Counted from the first letter of the stretch, positions 34,724 to 46,693 are shown. The stretch is 64,000 nucleotides of DNA from Usnea hakonensis (GCA_013423325.1 BLJB01000151.1:124001-188000), one strand, 5' to 3'. A program made the numbers and translations. The notes: a model not told the origin generated them from the sequence alone.

Positions 34724-36488
34724 CTAGTACTCGGGTTCAGCACCTTCCTCACCCTCGTTCGAGTCTGTGGCGACCTCCTCATAATCACGCTCAAGAGCAG
34801 CCAAATCCTCACGAGCTTCCGAGAACTCGCCCTCTTCCATACCCTCACCAACATACCAGTGAACGAAGGCACGCTTCGAGTACATGAGATCGAATTTGTG
34901 TGATAGGGCAGACCAGGCTTCGGCGATGGCCGTTGTATTGGACAACATGCAGCTGTAAAAGGTCAATGTCCAGACGTAGAGAAGGGCATGTCACCACTTA
35001 CACAGCGCGGTTAACTTTTGCAAGGTCTCCGTTGGGCACCATCTGTGGTGGCTGGTAGCAAATACCAATCTTGAATCCAGTCGGGCACCAGTCCACGAAT
35101 TGGATGGTACGTTTGGTCTTGAGCGTAGCAACGGCTACATGCACGTCCTTTGGTACAACATCACCACGGTAGAGCAAGCAAGTAGCCATATATTTCCCGT
35201 TGCGAGGATCGCACTTCACCATCTGGTTGTTGGGCTCGAAGCATGACATGGAGATCTCCTGGACAGAATTGGCCTCGTGCGAGGCCTTGGCTGCAGAGAC
35301 GACTGGCGAGTATGCGACAAGTGGGAAGTGGATACGGGGGTATGGCACTAGGTTGGTCTGGAATTCGTTGAGATCGACGTTGAGTGAGCCATCAAAGCGG
35401 AGGGAGGCGGTGATTGAAGATACAACTAGAGACCATCGTTAGCGCTGGCCTCCATATCCCCACTGGAGAAAAGTACCTTGTGCAATCAATCTGTTCAGAT
35501 TCTCGTAGTTGGGTCGCTCAATACCCAGGTTACGACGACAAATATCATAGATGGCTTCGTTGTCGACCATGAAACTGCAGTCCGAGTGCTCGAGAGTGGT
35601 ATGAGTAGTTAGGATGGAATTGTACGGCTCAACAACGGAGGTAGCGACTTGAGGAGCGGGGTAAACGCAGAATTCCAGCTTGCACTTCTTGCCATAGTCC
35701 ACCGACAGACGCTCCATGAGCAGAGCACCAAAACCAGATCCAGTTCCTCCACCAAATGAATGGAACACCAAAAATCCCTGCAGACCGGAACAATTATCCG
35801 CAACACGACGAATCTTGTCGAGTACCTGATCAATGAGCTCCTTTCCGACAGTGTAGTGACCGCGAGCATAGTTGTTCGATGCGTCCTCCTTCCCAGTGAT
35901 CATTTGTTCGGGATGGAAAAGGTCTCGGTAAGTACCAGTACGGACTTCGTCGACGACATTGGGCTCCAAGTCGCAGTAAATGGTTCGAGGGACGTATTTG
36001 CCTTGGCCTGGAGAATGTCTCATTAGCGACTGGGCCGTTATTCAAACTTGGTGTTGATGCTCTCATACCAGTCTCGGAGAAGAAGGTGCTAAAACCCTGA
36101 TCGGGGTCGGCGGCTTTGCGCTCTTCAGTGAGGTATCCATCAGGCTAAGAACAGCAAACGCGTCAGTAAATCCTCCACCTCGGCTATGTGCCATGCGAAG
36201 GGGTATGCAAAAGGTCAATACCCACCTGAATGCCGTGTTCCAGGCAGTAGAGCTGTCACCACTTGTAAGCCTTGTCCTCGAGGCAGATCGACAAAATGCC
36301 CCGCTATTTCTGCGAGCGTCCCAAAGTGCAATGTAATGCTCACCTCCCAACAGGAATTCGCGATTTGGCAGCCAGCTTGGCCCACTGTGCGCGTTGGAAG
36401 TCAGTACGTTGTCTGGATGGCGGGGTAACAGAAGGTGCGGAGGCGCGTTTTGTGGAGACTTACCGTTCAAGCTGATGACTTCTCTCAT
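34724..36488 (-). CDS. Alpha-tubulin, seven exons
   Basis: Exons on the minus strand: 36488-36464, 36384-36344, 36252-36226, 36144-36069, 36007-35477, 35425-35002 and 34952-34724. Together they encode 450 residues, the usual alpha-tubulin length. Landmarks: MREVISLNVGQAGCQIAN at the start, the tubulin signature GGGTGSGFGALL in exon 5, VVPKDVHVAVATLKTKRT and FVDWCPTGFKIGICYQPP in exon 6, and the acidic tail EEGAEPEY with a C-terminal Tyr, the substrate site of detyrosination where that occurs. The product pairs with beta-tubulin in microtubules for mitosis and transport. Four of the six introns fall in the first ~60 codons, as is typical in filamentous ascomycetes. Which alpha-tubulin paralogue it is cannot be told from this window. 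Confidence 0.98.
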
Positions 36489-36821
36489 GGTGAAAGCAAT
36501 CCGTTAATTCTGCTAGGTAGCTTGTAAAGGTGTGTGATGTCAAAGAAGTAGCAAATTGGGGTTGGCTGCAGATTGTGGAGAGTGTGGTGCTGAAGGAGAA
36601 AGTTTGTGTGTGGTTTGTTGTTGTCCCCTGCAGAAAGCGCGAAGCAAGCGATCAACAAGTCTAACCCAAAATGGACTACCGTAAGTGGCTTTATCAAAGG
36701 ACCTGTATCGTAATCCCGAGCCGCCGAGGACGTCCTTGAGTTTGCTAACACCGACTAGAAGATGCTCGGGGACTCTATCAAACAGTCAACTGACTACAAG
36801 TGAATATGATTATGTCCAACT
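36489..36821. promoter_or_regulatory. Divergent promoter region between alpha-tubulin and the Pga1-like gene
   Basis: The two start codons are 333 bp apart and point away from each other, so this interval must serve both genes. A short ATGGACTAC followed by GTAAGT near 36671 could be an upstream ORF or 5'-leader intron donor of the plus-strand gene. No TATA box is obvious. Confidence 0.5.
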
Positions 36822-37698
36822 ATGCGGCTTCTGGCATATCTGCAAAGCCTATCTTGGTGCATTTCTCTCGTCCAGGGCAACGTAGAGAAGACTATTTTCC
36901 TTGGTCCAGAAGCTATTCAAATCCCTCAACAGCATCCCAGTCTTCAAGACCTTAAGCTCGAAACGCTATCTCCCTCAAAACCTGATCTCCGTCGCCAGCT
37001 TCCAGCAGCATTTCCAAAGCCTTCCACTCCGAAAGGCACTGAGGCATGGTTCCTACTTGAAGGATTAAAGCAGTACCAGCGTTACGAGGTTCGCATTTGC
37101 TGGGCGGCCACAGTGAGTGTTTTGAACCTCGTCCCTCCGTATTCTTTTTGGTAAGAATCTTTGAGGATGATAACGCTGACTAAAACGGAAATAGCAACCA
37201 ACTTCATTCACACTCAACACTTACTCCATAACAGAAGCCTTCGATACGCCGAAGCTAATCACCTCCCTCTCTACTTACGCTGAATCACGTCAAGCTGTTC
37301 ATATATCAGATAAGCATCTTGATCAACAGCGAATAGCGAGCAGTCTTAATTCTCTTCTCTTCCTTCACGTGTTTGCTGCCGCAGAGTACTTCACCACCAA
37401 TAAGACGCTTATGCAAAACGTCCCGCCTGTGAATGTTGACATCAGTGAGCCAGATTCTATGCTGAGCTCGTTCCATGGTGAGCTGATTGCGCTCACAGTT
37501 CTAGACCCGTTCCTGCTCAATATTCTTCCAAGATCATTACTACCGACAGGCGTCTATTTGATCATCCTAGCAGTATTCGCCTGGTATCTCTCTGGGTTCA
37601 TCTGGTGGGGACTTCATCAAATCGCTCAACTTCGCGACGAGCAGAATGCCCCACTCGACGTCTCAGGGCGAGTACAACGGAGCAAGAAAGTCAATTGA
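36822..37698 (+). CDS. Probable Pga1, GPI-mannosyltransferase II subunit
   Basis: Proposed CDS is join(36822..37112, 37195..37698), 264 residues, phase 0 junction (GTGAGT...AATAG). It has a signal peptide (MRLLAYLQSLSWCISLVQG), then NVEKTIFLGPEAIQ, a lumenal part with GTEAWFLLEGL, RYEVRICWAATQPTSFTL and TPKLITSLSTYAESRQ, and one C-terminal transmembrane segment (LLPTGVYLIILAVFAWYLSG, ~225-245) with a basic cytosolic tail. This layout fits the fungal Pga1 family (PF10333). Pga1 is the ER partner of the Gpi18/PIG-V mannosyltransferase that adds the second mannose to GPI anchors. The assignment rests on remembered family motifs. Its last 53 nt overlap the next gene in another frame. Confidence 0.65.
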
Positions 37699-38203
37699 GG
37701 AGCGTTTTCAAGCTGGGCTTCGACTGCAGGCACTCTACGCTCTCCCCATCTATCAACTTCCCGCAGAACTTATGCTTAACATTCTTGACCGCATTGAGCT
37801 TCGCGAATACCCGCCTATCATTACAGCACTTTGGCACCTTTTGCGCCACAAGGGCATCGCTCCGACCTGGCCAACGATCAGGCTAAAGCAGATACTCGTG
37901 GAGCCTCGGTGTGGCTTCTATGGCTCTTTCGAGGATGTCATTGATCGGTCAAAGCAAGATGAAGGCTACTTACCATTCAACTTGCGCAAACTCATTCTGC
38001 ACCATCTTGCACCCAGACCTTCATTCTTTACCACCTTTACGAATATGGGGCTCCGCTTAAGAGGTGGGTTTGAGCGTTTGCCTACTGAGCTTCGCGACGC
38101 CATATTTCGGCATTTCGATCCCACGACGAGCATTTTCGTGGCGCTAGCTTGCTTCAGATTCTCTGATCGTGACATACAATGGCTGACTCACGAGAAAGTT
38201 TGA
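37646..38203 (+). CDS. F-box-like protein overlapping the Pga1-like 3' end
   Basis: The frame gives 185 residues. Two F-box-like patches are present: IYQLPAELMLNILDRIELRE (~39-58) and FERLPTELRDAIFRHFDPTT (~140-160), each followed by the L-A-C-x-R-F-type helix. The conserved-looking lead-in (SIEERFQAGLRLQALYALP) starts before the Pga1-like stop codon, so the two coding regions truly overlap unless the real start is a later Met (37772). F-box proteins recruit substrates to SCF ubiquitin ligases. No substrate-binding repeat is visible here, so the role is open. Confidence 0.6.
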   Translation: MPHSTSQGEYNGARKSIEERFQAGLRLQALYALPIYQLPAELMLNILDRIELREYPPIITALWHLLRHKGIAPTWPTIRLKQILVEPRCGFYGSFEDVIDRSKQDEGYLPFNLRKLILHHLAPRPSFFTTFTNMGLRLRGGFERLPTELRDAIFRHFDPTTSIFVALACFRFSDRDIQWLTHEKV

Positions 38204-39198
38204 TCCAAACGAGGGACAACAAGCGGATCAGCAGAACGAGGACGACAAGAGAATACACTCAACGTTTCCTTGTCAGCTGTACACACACGTCCATTAAGCG
38301 AGACAAATACAACCATGCCTTTAGTGGTCTCTACACACCAGTAGATTTGGAACATCTAAAGCGGTGTCAATACTCTATATCCCTTACTCTCCCGTATCCC
38401 CATTTTCAGCCGAAGTGGCGTTTGCCCCATCTGCGTTTGCGCTATTTGGACCAGCACCTCCTAACGAATGCGCGGTGTCTTATCCTTCACTCTTTATTCA
38501 AGAAGCAAAATACTCTCTAGAAATGGTTCCGACCCAGCTTCAATGACCTCTCTTCATATCTTGCAGCAAAACAAGTCATGCAATCAGCGCGCTTCGCAAA
38601 CTCCTGAGCTCAGTGGTAAACAAAACGGCTCAAAAACAGGTCCACTTTTCACACAATTGCCAGCCTTTAAGAACCACAAGCTTCCTATTCTAAGAGCGGT
38701 CATTATGATTGTCTCTCCGACGTTCGTCAGATAGAAATTACTATCGTATTCGGGTCCGTGCTTTTGCAGCTCTAGCGTGCAGTAGTATTGACGCCAAGCC
38801 CCATTATCTTGCAGATAGAGTAATGCGCAACTCGGAAAGACCTCTTGGCTGCATGTCAGCTCAGCTGAAGCACCAATGTCCTATCCACTCAGATGGAAGG
38901 CTTTCTACAAGGCAGACAAGGCACACCGCCTCTCGTGACTGCGCAATTCCGCTAGAAAACTGAGCTTGCCAAGTTCACTGGTTACCAGTACGGCGGACGT
39001 CCACTCGGCCTTACCTTCATCATGGAGACAGTAAGACAGCCAGCCCCTTTTTCGAGTCGCCTCCCATGCCGCAGCTATCAATAAAATGCTTTGTCAATCC
39101 GACTCTTCTAGTATGGAAGATAGCTCGTACTTACATTGCGTTGCTGAATTGTTTGAAAATGCTCCTTTACTGTTAGCAGCAATACAAGCTCATCATCA
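38204..39198. other. Intergenic, no supported gene
   Basis: Short frames only (for example 38179-38520, 38709-38963) without motifs. The last ~200 bp are probably the promoter and leader of the rhodopsin-domain gene. Confidence 0.45.
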
Positions 39199-40568
39199 AT
39201 GGCTTTTCAGGGCTTTGATGCCCAGCTCAGCACGCTGTGTCAGCAGTCCCAACAAACCAGCCTTCTAGCCATGGAATGGATCTTCACAGTCGTAGCCGTT
39301 GTCGTTGTATCATTGCGACTTTACTGCAGGACCAAATTCGGTAAAGGATTTGAGTGGGACGACTTCATTTTCATTACGGGAGCAGTATGCGTTCTAACCC
39401 TACAAGATTCGCCGTTCAAAGGAATACTGACGAGGCGCAACAGGTTGTCGGCCTCCCAGACCCCTTTTTTGTCACGCAATGGGTGCACACGGGTCTTGGA
39501 AAGCACATTGAATGCCTCGGTCCCGCGGGAGCTTACGCAACAATGAAATGGGGCATATTGGCACAAGCCCAACATATCGTCTGTCTCGGGCTCGTCAAGA
39601 TATCCGTGTGTCTTTGTGTTCTTCGTGTTATCGACAGAGTGGAGAGGCGCATCGCAACATTCCTCTGGTCTAATATTGCGATTGTGGGTGTCGTCCACGT
39701 TGCCCAGTTGGCTATGCTACTTGCGGAATGTGTACCGCTGAGCGCGATGTGGAATCCGAGCGTCCACGGGAGGTGTTACTCGCCGAAGACAGCTTACACA
39801 ACCACCTATGTTGCTTTTAGTAAGGAACCATGATGGAGATGGCAATAGTTGCTAAGAGATACTTGCAGCCCTCGATGCGTTCACGGATCTGGTGTGTTCA
39901 GGCATCCCGATCTTCGTGATATACCGGATGCAAATGAACACAAGGACTAAGGCTGCGCTATGTGTTTTGATGGGCTTGGGTGTATTGTGAGTCGTCTATC
40001 AAAATCACGGACCAGTCTCTGACTGTTCCCAGCACAGCGATGTGCGCTGTCGCGAAGTCAATCACTTTGGAAGGGATCTGGTCAAGGGATTTCACCTGTA
40101 AGCCCAGTCTTGTACCCCAACACCTCCGTACTCGCCAGTTGATGAGAACGGCAGGGAACGAAGTCAATGTCGTCAGATGGGCATGGTTTGTCATTTGATA
40201 CTTGGTCATTGCGCTCAAATCACGACTAATTGGCCTTGTACAGTGCCGAACAAGCTCTTAGCCTCATCCTCGTCTCTCTACCCATCCTCCGCCCCTTGTT
40301 CCACAATTTCTTTACCCTGAGCAAATGTGACCGCTCTCCCCCAGCGGTGCCATTTCGAGGCATGAATCGGAAGGCATCGCCACACTTGTCGTTGTTCCAA
40401 ACCACAACTCATATTTATTCTCCCAAGAGAAATAGGGCGCCCCATGCACCTATTGAGGACATCCGCATGGACAGAAGCCTGCCACAGGTGCCATCAGCGG
40501 TACAACAAACCGAATCAGTCAGGAAGTCAAACGTGAAGATGAGTGATGATGATTTGGAAAGAGGGTAG
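39199..40568 (+). CDS. Fungal rhodopsin-domain integral membrane protein
   Basis: Proposed CDS is join(39199..39384, 39444..39819, 39869..39986, 40033..40097, 40155..40185, 40244..40568), 366 residues, with all five junctions in phase. The fold is seven-helical, of the ascomycete rhodopsin-domain family (PF20684). Landmarks are VVVVSLRLYCRTKFGKGFEWDD (helix 1-2), TQWVHTGLGKHIE, ISVCLCVLRVIDR, CVPLSAMWNP, ALDAFTDL-type helix (here TLDAFTDLVCSGIPIFV) and the D-F-T-W motif restored by the tiny 31-nt exon. The last exon has LPILRPLF and a hydrophilic C-tail. The family is not retinal rhodopsin. Some members are surface receptors, but most are unstudied. The retinal lysine signature is not expected. 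Confidence 0.85.
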
Positions 40569-41315
40569 TGGGTCGGGTGACGGGGCAACAGCATCTTTCT
40601 TTTCTTAGATGTACTTGTGCTTTCAATTGTCTCGGACCCATCCTGCAGGCAGGATTAGGCACGTTCAGTCTGAATATCTCGCTTAGTACTTTACGAAAAA
40701 CTATTCAAGTGTCTCCGATCTTGCTCCTCTCTCCCTCTCCGTCTTCTTTGCACCACTCTCCTTTACTTATACCCAATATCCTGTGAGATCAGTCCCATCT
40801 GCTCTGCGCTTTTCTCTTTTCACATACTCTGATATTACTATCCACCTACTTGCAAGAAAATGTCACACTCACCTCGGCCACATTCTTAAATTCCCCCGCC
40901 GCCCCTCGCATTTCCCCTAGCGCTCATCTCTCAAAAACAAAGTCCGTAAAAACGTCCTCCCTCCCTACCTACCTATCTCATCTCCACAAATCTACACCCG
41001 CCCTTACAACCCGCTCGCTCAGAAAAGTATGCAAGGGGAAATGTGTAGAGTTGGCCCTTATATCCTGAGAATCATTACCCTCCCTCCTTTGTAAAATTGA
41101 GCAGTGTACCCACTCGACTACAAATATAGATCTTATGTAGTAGCTACGTGTTTGTAGAGCACACAGTTTGCGCGCTAAGTATCTTAAGAAAATGTGGACC
41201 CGGGCCCCGGCAAGAGAATGGAATCGCGAGGGAGTTTTTTTCAGTTCTTTACTAAAAATTATTTATGTACTTTGAATATGTATAACAAATGTATTAGTAG
41301 CATTCAAATTATCGC
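40569..41315. other. Intergenic, CT-rich then AT-rich
   Basis: Pyrimidine-rich plus-strand sequence (about 40720-41000), then an AT-rich segment just before tRNA-Thr(CGT). No coding frame with motifs. Confidence 0.5.
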
Positions 41316-41411
41316 GCCCGTTTGGCATAGTGGTACTGCGTCTCACTCGTAGGTTTTACGTTACATACCTGGAATATGAGAAGATCCTCGGTTCGATTCC
41401 GAGAATGGGCA
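41316..41411 (+). tRNA. tRNA-Thr(CGT) with 24-nt intron
   Basis: The acceptor arm GCCCGTT pairs with AATGGGC (one G-U). The anticodon stem TCTCA/TGAGA encloses the loop CT-CGT-A...A, which gives anticodon CGT (codon ACG, Thr). The intron 41352-41375 sits after position 37, the canonical place. The T arm has the B box GGTTCGATTCC. Discriminator base is A at 41411. The following CCA is coincidental in a nuclear gene. Confidence 0.93.
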
Positions 41412-41414
41412 CCA

Positions 41415-41419
41415 TTTTT
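41415..41419 (+). terminator. RNA polymerase III terminator (T5)
   Basis: Five T residues lie 3 nt after the discriminator base of tRNA-Thr(CGT), as expected for Pol III termination. Confidence 0.75.
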
Positions 41420-43061
41420 ATTATTATTATTTCTTTTTTCTTTTTTGGTTTTTGGGGGGGTTTTTCTTTTTGTCTGTTTGTTTTCTTGATGAAGATGAAG
41501 ATTTTTTTTTTGGTAAGATGTGAGGGGTTGTGGAAAGAAGGAGGGATTTTGGGAGGGGTGGAGGGGGGATTTGGGATTGGGGTGAGGAGGGGGGCGGAGA
41601 TGGATTTGTGGTGGTTGGGGAGGGGGTTCTTGGCTTGGTTTATGGTGTTCTTATCTTCTTATAGGGGCTTCGATGGAGAGGTTGAGATTTCCGCTCTGTG
41701 TGCTTGGAGGGTGTGCGCGGACGCTCTATCTATAGTATATGGATGGGGATGGGAATGGGGATGGGGAATGGGAAATGGAACATGTGAGGCGAATGTGGCA
41801 ATTTGTCGAGTGCTGGCAATGGTTAATGCGAGGTTGTGACGTGCAGAGTGTAAGGCTAGTTATCGAATTGAAGTTTCTATAGAGTGTGTTTGGTGTTTCG
41901 GACTTGCTGGCTGAGTGCATAGATGTTAGCAGTTGCGGGCGATACGGCTGCTGTTGCCACTTCTGAGTCCTGTTCGAGAGCTTTACTGATGAAGAAGATG
42001 ATAGAGCGTGCGCAGAGATCTGGAATCCGGGACATGCCTAAGCGTCGTGATATAAGGAGTTCGCTGTTCTTGGAGCTGAGATTCCCCGCTATGGAGTCTC
42101 TACTAGCAATGTCGGTGCAAGACTTTCGGCATTGGTGAGAGTATGTGCACGTCTCGAGTCTTAGGACAGAGTACTGGCAGGCTGCTGATCCCCAATCGCG
42201 ATACCATTCCAGATGCAGCGCCTAAAGAAAGCACGCTCACGTCAGCTGGGTATAGACCGCAAGGTCTGCGCTGCAAGCAAATCAGACGCCGTATTAGGTG
42301 TGTGCAACATGCTGGGCTGGCGAAATCAGCGTCAAATCGTCCGATCATCGCCAGGTAGAACCTCCAACTCTACATCCAAAATACCCACCCCCTACATGCT
42401 TCTTCCCACAGAGACACAATCTCCTCCAACACGCAGACAAGGATCCTTACAGCAATGTGGTCTTGGAACGCTTGATCGTAGGACCAATAATATAAACCAT
42501 TCATCCAACATCATGTCCGAACGCAGCTACATATGGCCCTTTTTTTGAGGTCTTGCTAACCCAATTAGCAAATTCTATCAGTAGAGCTGGTAAGAGCATC
42601 CTTTGAAGAGAAAAAAGTAGAAGGAATTTGATCAGCATGTCGGTGAGGGAGGGGGACCTAGTTAGTACAAGGCAACCAAATGAACTCCGTCGGCTTGCGA
42701 ATGAGCGCTGTTTGTTGGAGGTGGAGTGATGTTCGGCGGGCACTGAGTCAGGGCTTCTGTGAGGGTTGGTTTGTTTTGTTGGCTTGGGAATACGAAGCTT
42801 TTTTTGGGTGATGGTGGATGGAGCGCGTTTGTTGATGGTGAGGTTGGTTGGGGAGCGAGTGATTATCAAATGTCAAGACAGAGTACTTAAGTATGGTGAG
42901 CTCATCGAAATTTGGTACCCGTAAAAAACCCCATACGTACACTAGCGCCGGCGCTATCCGCCCGCCTCAGCCCAAGAGCCCTGTCCCGTTCCAATTCGAA
43001 GCTCACAGCTTGCACCCTGACACCTCCGCTTTCTCTCTTCCTTCACCTCACGCAATCCAAC
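41420..43061. other. Intergenic, G-rich then mixed
   Basis: 41440-41790 is G/T-rich with GGGATGGGAATGGGGATG-type near-repeats. The rest has only motif-less frames. The last ~100 bp is the 5' leader of the EMC7 gene. Confidence 0.5.
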
Positions 43062-43986
43062 ATGCTCCTCCCATACCTCCTCCCCCTCCTCCCCACCCTA
43101 ATCTCCGCCTTCACCCTCACCCTCTCCGTCCCCCCCCACATCCCCGCCCTCCCCCCCTCCACAACCGCCATCCTCACCACCCACGGCCACCGTCTCAAAA
43201 CCCCCATCACGCGGCGCAACACGTTTGTCTTTCGGAACCTCACATCTTCAGATGCTGTGTCTACAGCTCCGGAATCGGGATCGGGAAATGGAAAAGGAGG
43301 AACGACGGTGGAATATCTATTGGATATAGCGTGTCGCGAGTACGATTTCTTGGCGTATGGGGTCGATGTCAAGAGTGGCGGGGAGGTGGTGGTGTATAGG
43401 GTTGGGAGGGGCGGGGGGGTGGTGGGGGAGAAGATTGTTGTTGGAAATGAGCCGGTGGAGGTGAGGGTGGCGAGGGGGAGGGATTATTATGAGAAGAGGG
43501 CTGGATGTGAGTTTCTCTGGGTTTTGTTGGTTGGGGTCTGGGGGAGGGGATGGAGTGGTAGAGGGGGGAGGGTTGGGTGATGAGTTGTGGCTAATGAATG
43601 GGGTTACAGTTTCGCCGTTGGATCTTTTGAAGAATCCTATGATTTTGATTGCGGTGGTGGGGTTGGCTTTCGTGGTGGGCATGCCGTATTTGATGGATAA
43701 CAGTGAGTGCTTCTTGTCTTTTTTTATGGTGTTCTTTCTTCTCTCTCTTCCTGTACGATTGTGCGACCACATAGCTGATGCGATGCATTTGCACTCAATA
43801 GTGGATCCTGAGATGAAGAAGGAGTTCGAGGAACACCAGAAGAAGAGCGTATTGGGTGGTGGAGCAAGTGCGGCCAATCCCTTGCAGAATTTTGATATGG
43901 CGGGCTGGATGGCTGCGAAGACGTCTGGGAATAGCGCGGAGACAAATGATGAGGGAAGTGGGAGGGATGTCAGAAGAAGGGGATAA
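43062..43986 (+). CDS. EMC7: EMC7, ER membrane protein complex subunit 7
   Basis: Proposed CDS is join(43062..43506, 43610..43702, 43802..43986), 240 residues, both junctions in phase (GTGAGT...ACAG and GTGAGT...ATAG). A signal peptide (MLLPYLLPLLPTLISA) precedes a lumenal beta domain with TRRNTFVFRNL, YLLDIACREYDFLAYGVDV and the Y-Y-E-K-R element. A transmembrane helix NPMILIAVVGLAFVVGMPYL (~157-177) follows, then the hallmark cytosolic stretch MDPEMKKEFEEHQKKSVL across the second intron. EMC7 is the peripheral lumenal/TM subunit of the EMC insertase for tail-anchored and multipass proteins. The region coding the lumenal part is unusually GC/G-rich. Confidence 0.93.
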
Positions 43987-44230
43987 AGCTGATCTTCGGG
44001 ATGCAAAATTCTTGTCAGCTCGAATTTATGGAAATCGAGGGTCTTTGGGAAGTCACGTTGGTGAATAGTCGAGCTCGCAACCGTTTCTGAAGCTACTTGA
44101 TGGAGTCAAATTCTTTGACTGTGTCCCAGCTCCGTCCCTTTTTTCACCTCTCAGTCTTTGAATTCAAGAATCTCTGGCTGAACTGGTACCGCAAACATGC
44201 AGGTTCCTGTTCTGTGCCTGTGCGAGACGT

Positions 44231-45127
44231 TCAGGTTTTCCCGTTGGTCTGAGCGTCTCTTGGCTGGAAAAACCCTTCGAGGCAGTGCCTATCATCATTC
44301 ATGAAGTGGTTCAAAAGGTCCCCGTAATCCTTCCATCCTTCGTCCTTCCATCCTTCGCATACAACCCTCATGGTATCGGGACAACCTATCATTTTAACCT
44401 CGGGGTAGCTTCTTACTGGTGTTGGATTAGGCTCGCCAACTCTGGTCTCTTCGTCACTTCGGGCCCAATTCACCAGTGGTTGAAGACAGCCACGCCAGAT
44501 TACTGCTGTCAAAAGAAAAGGCTCCCGCGCAAAGCATCGAGGGATTGGTGGAAGGTCGATGGTCAACGATTTGATTCCAAGCTCCCGGCAGATGTTCAGT
44601 TTCCATCGCCATGCGTCTATAAGTAGGGGTTGGCCATGCATATGCGCATTCTCCACAGGCGCGCTTGGGGGAGTCTTTTCCAGAGCTTTTCGATACGCCT
44701 TTCTGCCGGCCAAGCTCCAAAGGTCGAATTCAAGTTCGTTGGGGTCGAGAGAAATGCGGACGTGGCGGATCTGATTGCGGTGGATATGCCAGATCTCATC
44801 CTCGAGCGCCCGGGTGTCCCATTCTCGTGGGCCATGATGTTTGGAAGGCCGAATGATGACCCAGACATTCTTACCATAGAAGATCTCGGCCGCTTCGGCA
44901 TTGATTGCTTTGTTGACTGCAAGCAATGAGATGTCCGGCTTACGCGTAGACCTTTTGAAAGGTTCCATGTACCCCCAGGCGGAGTGAGGATCAATGACTC
45001 CAACAACAAGACACATTTCGAGAATCGCATCACGGATCTCTCTAGGGAGAGTAGTGAAACGAGGTGGCATATTGGCAGACTGGAGATTATTTGCTTGTGG
45101 ACAGATGATTGTTAGCGGGCTGGTCAT
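44231..45127 (-). CDS. 2EXR-domain protein
   Basis: The frame has up to 298 residues. The 2EXR domain begins FTTLPREIRDAILEMCLVVG and continues through ISLLAVNKAINAEAAEIFYG (about 24-95), then IRHVRISLDPNELEFDLW. This is the usual order of this F-box-like fungal family of unknown function. The second Met (position 20, 45070) directly before PPRFTTLP is the more likely start. Near the C-terminus a 15-bp direct repeat gives the doubled peptide DEGWKD/CEGWKD. No break seen. Confidence 0.7.
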   Translation of the reverse strand: MTSPLTIICPQANNLQSANMPPRFTTLPREIRDAILEMCLVVGVIDPHSAWGYMEPFKRSTRKPDISLLAVNKAINAEAAEIFYGKNVWVIIRPSKHHGPREWDTRALEDEIWHIHRNQIRHVRISLDPNELEFDLWSLAGRKAYRKALEKTPPSAPVENAHMHGQPLLIDAWRWKLNICRELGIKSLTIDLPPIPRCFAREPFLLTAVIWRGCLQPLVNWARSDEETRVGEPNPTPVRSYPEVKMIGCPDTMRVVCEGWKDEGWKDYGDLLNHFMNDDRHCLEGFFQPRDAQTNGKT

Positions 45128-46693
45128 GCTGAAGAGGGTCGTTGATTTCGACTTACCTAGCAGGGAAATGGTGGGTACGTTTGACTAGAACGATCTTCCT
45201 GTGACGGAGGAAGATTTGTAAGTATCTGGTGAACTAAAGCCCAGAGCTTCAACCGAAGTGTGTGATGGCAGAACTGAAAGTGAAATTTGGATGCTTCCTC
45301 AATGTTTCGCTGTCATCTGAGATGTACCTGATGGCACAGGAGACAGACAAATGATTGCAATGTGAGATTTGAAGTACCGCTAATGGCTCATCGCATCAAG
45401 TCAATTTTGGAAGCTGTATTGTGGAAAATGGTCCGGTCTGAGTACAACGAGATCTGAAGAGATCAAAGGGTGGTGAAGATTCAGATTGGGAGAGGTGAGT
45501 CTTCAATCAGTGACTAATAATCGAGATCAAGAAGGCGCAGGCGAAAGCCTCGGAGGCACTGAGTCTTGGGCCGAGTGAAGTGTATGAGATATCGGATGTG
45601 TAAGGGGAGAGATTCAGAGGGTGAGTTGGAATGGTAAAAAGAGAAGATTGGCAAACTTAATCTGCGAAATCACTAGAGTAAAATGTCTTGCCAAGACGTC
45701 GAAACATCAAACGTTCACAACTTGATATCTCTCCGATGATAAGCTTTACAGCAAACGTTCAGCCACGAGCTTTGAGGTCTGTTTCATGAGTCATTACGAC
45801 ACGGAAGATCAATTTGAGGGTGTCAAGGTTGTTGAATTATAGAACGTTACAAGAGGCCACTTTTTCTTGGACTCTGCTGATGTATGGGAAAGAAGGTGAG
45901 AGAAGTAGGTGCTGGAGAGGGCTTGAGGTTGCAGATGGATGGGTGCAGGATTAGGCTTAATATTTTAAAGGTGATTGATGTCATTATCCGTGTGTATGTA
46001 CAGGTCTGAATAAGGGCTACTGAACGGAAAATCGAAGCAAGCTTTGTAGACTTTGAGAAGATGTCATGAAGGTCCATCAAGCTGATTAAAGGATCATTGG
46101 GAATTGGGCAGGGCATGGAATATGATTAGCTGATGGACTCTATCATGCATGCAGTCTTCTTTGAATGGTGATCAGTGCATTATGTCAGAGTGGGTTGAAT
46201 CATGACGCGAGGATCTGAGAAAGCGATCTCTATGATCACAGGAACTGGCTCTTGTGAGGTGGTGATCCTCTAATTCGGCTCATTAGAAGTAACTGCCACC
46301 AAGCCCATTCATCTTCTTCCTTTACTCGCCAATCGCTTTTGATGCTTATGCATGTTCATCTGATGCGTCTACTGCGAGGAGGTTGACCGAGTGGAAAGAA
46401 GAGCCCATGGTCAAGGAGGAGCTGCAAATTAGCCATGCGCCGGATTTCTAGAGTTGACATGGTCGGTCGCCAGGGTCGTAGGCAAGATGCTAGACTGAGA
46501 GATGATTTTCCCGTACAAGGTTCCTGAAGAACTTCGATCTGTCGCGATGGTCGAAAGCGCAAGGTCTAATCTGATCTCGGGCTTGTAAAGCAAATTAATT
46601 GAGCTGAGCCTACAGGTGTTCTGGAGGTGGGATCACGGCGACTTTTGGTTGTAGCTGAAGATTCTCTCTGTCTATGGCTTGCGCAATGCTATG
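45128..46693. other. 1.5-kb interval without a supported gene
   Basis: Only short motif-less frames occur on either strand (for example 45847-46116 and 46356-46562, minus). No RNA gene or repeat family recognised. It may hold a non-coding transcript or very decayed sequence. Confidence 0.45.
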
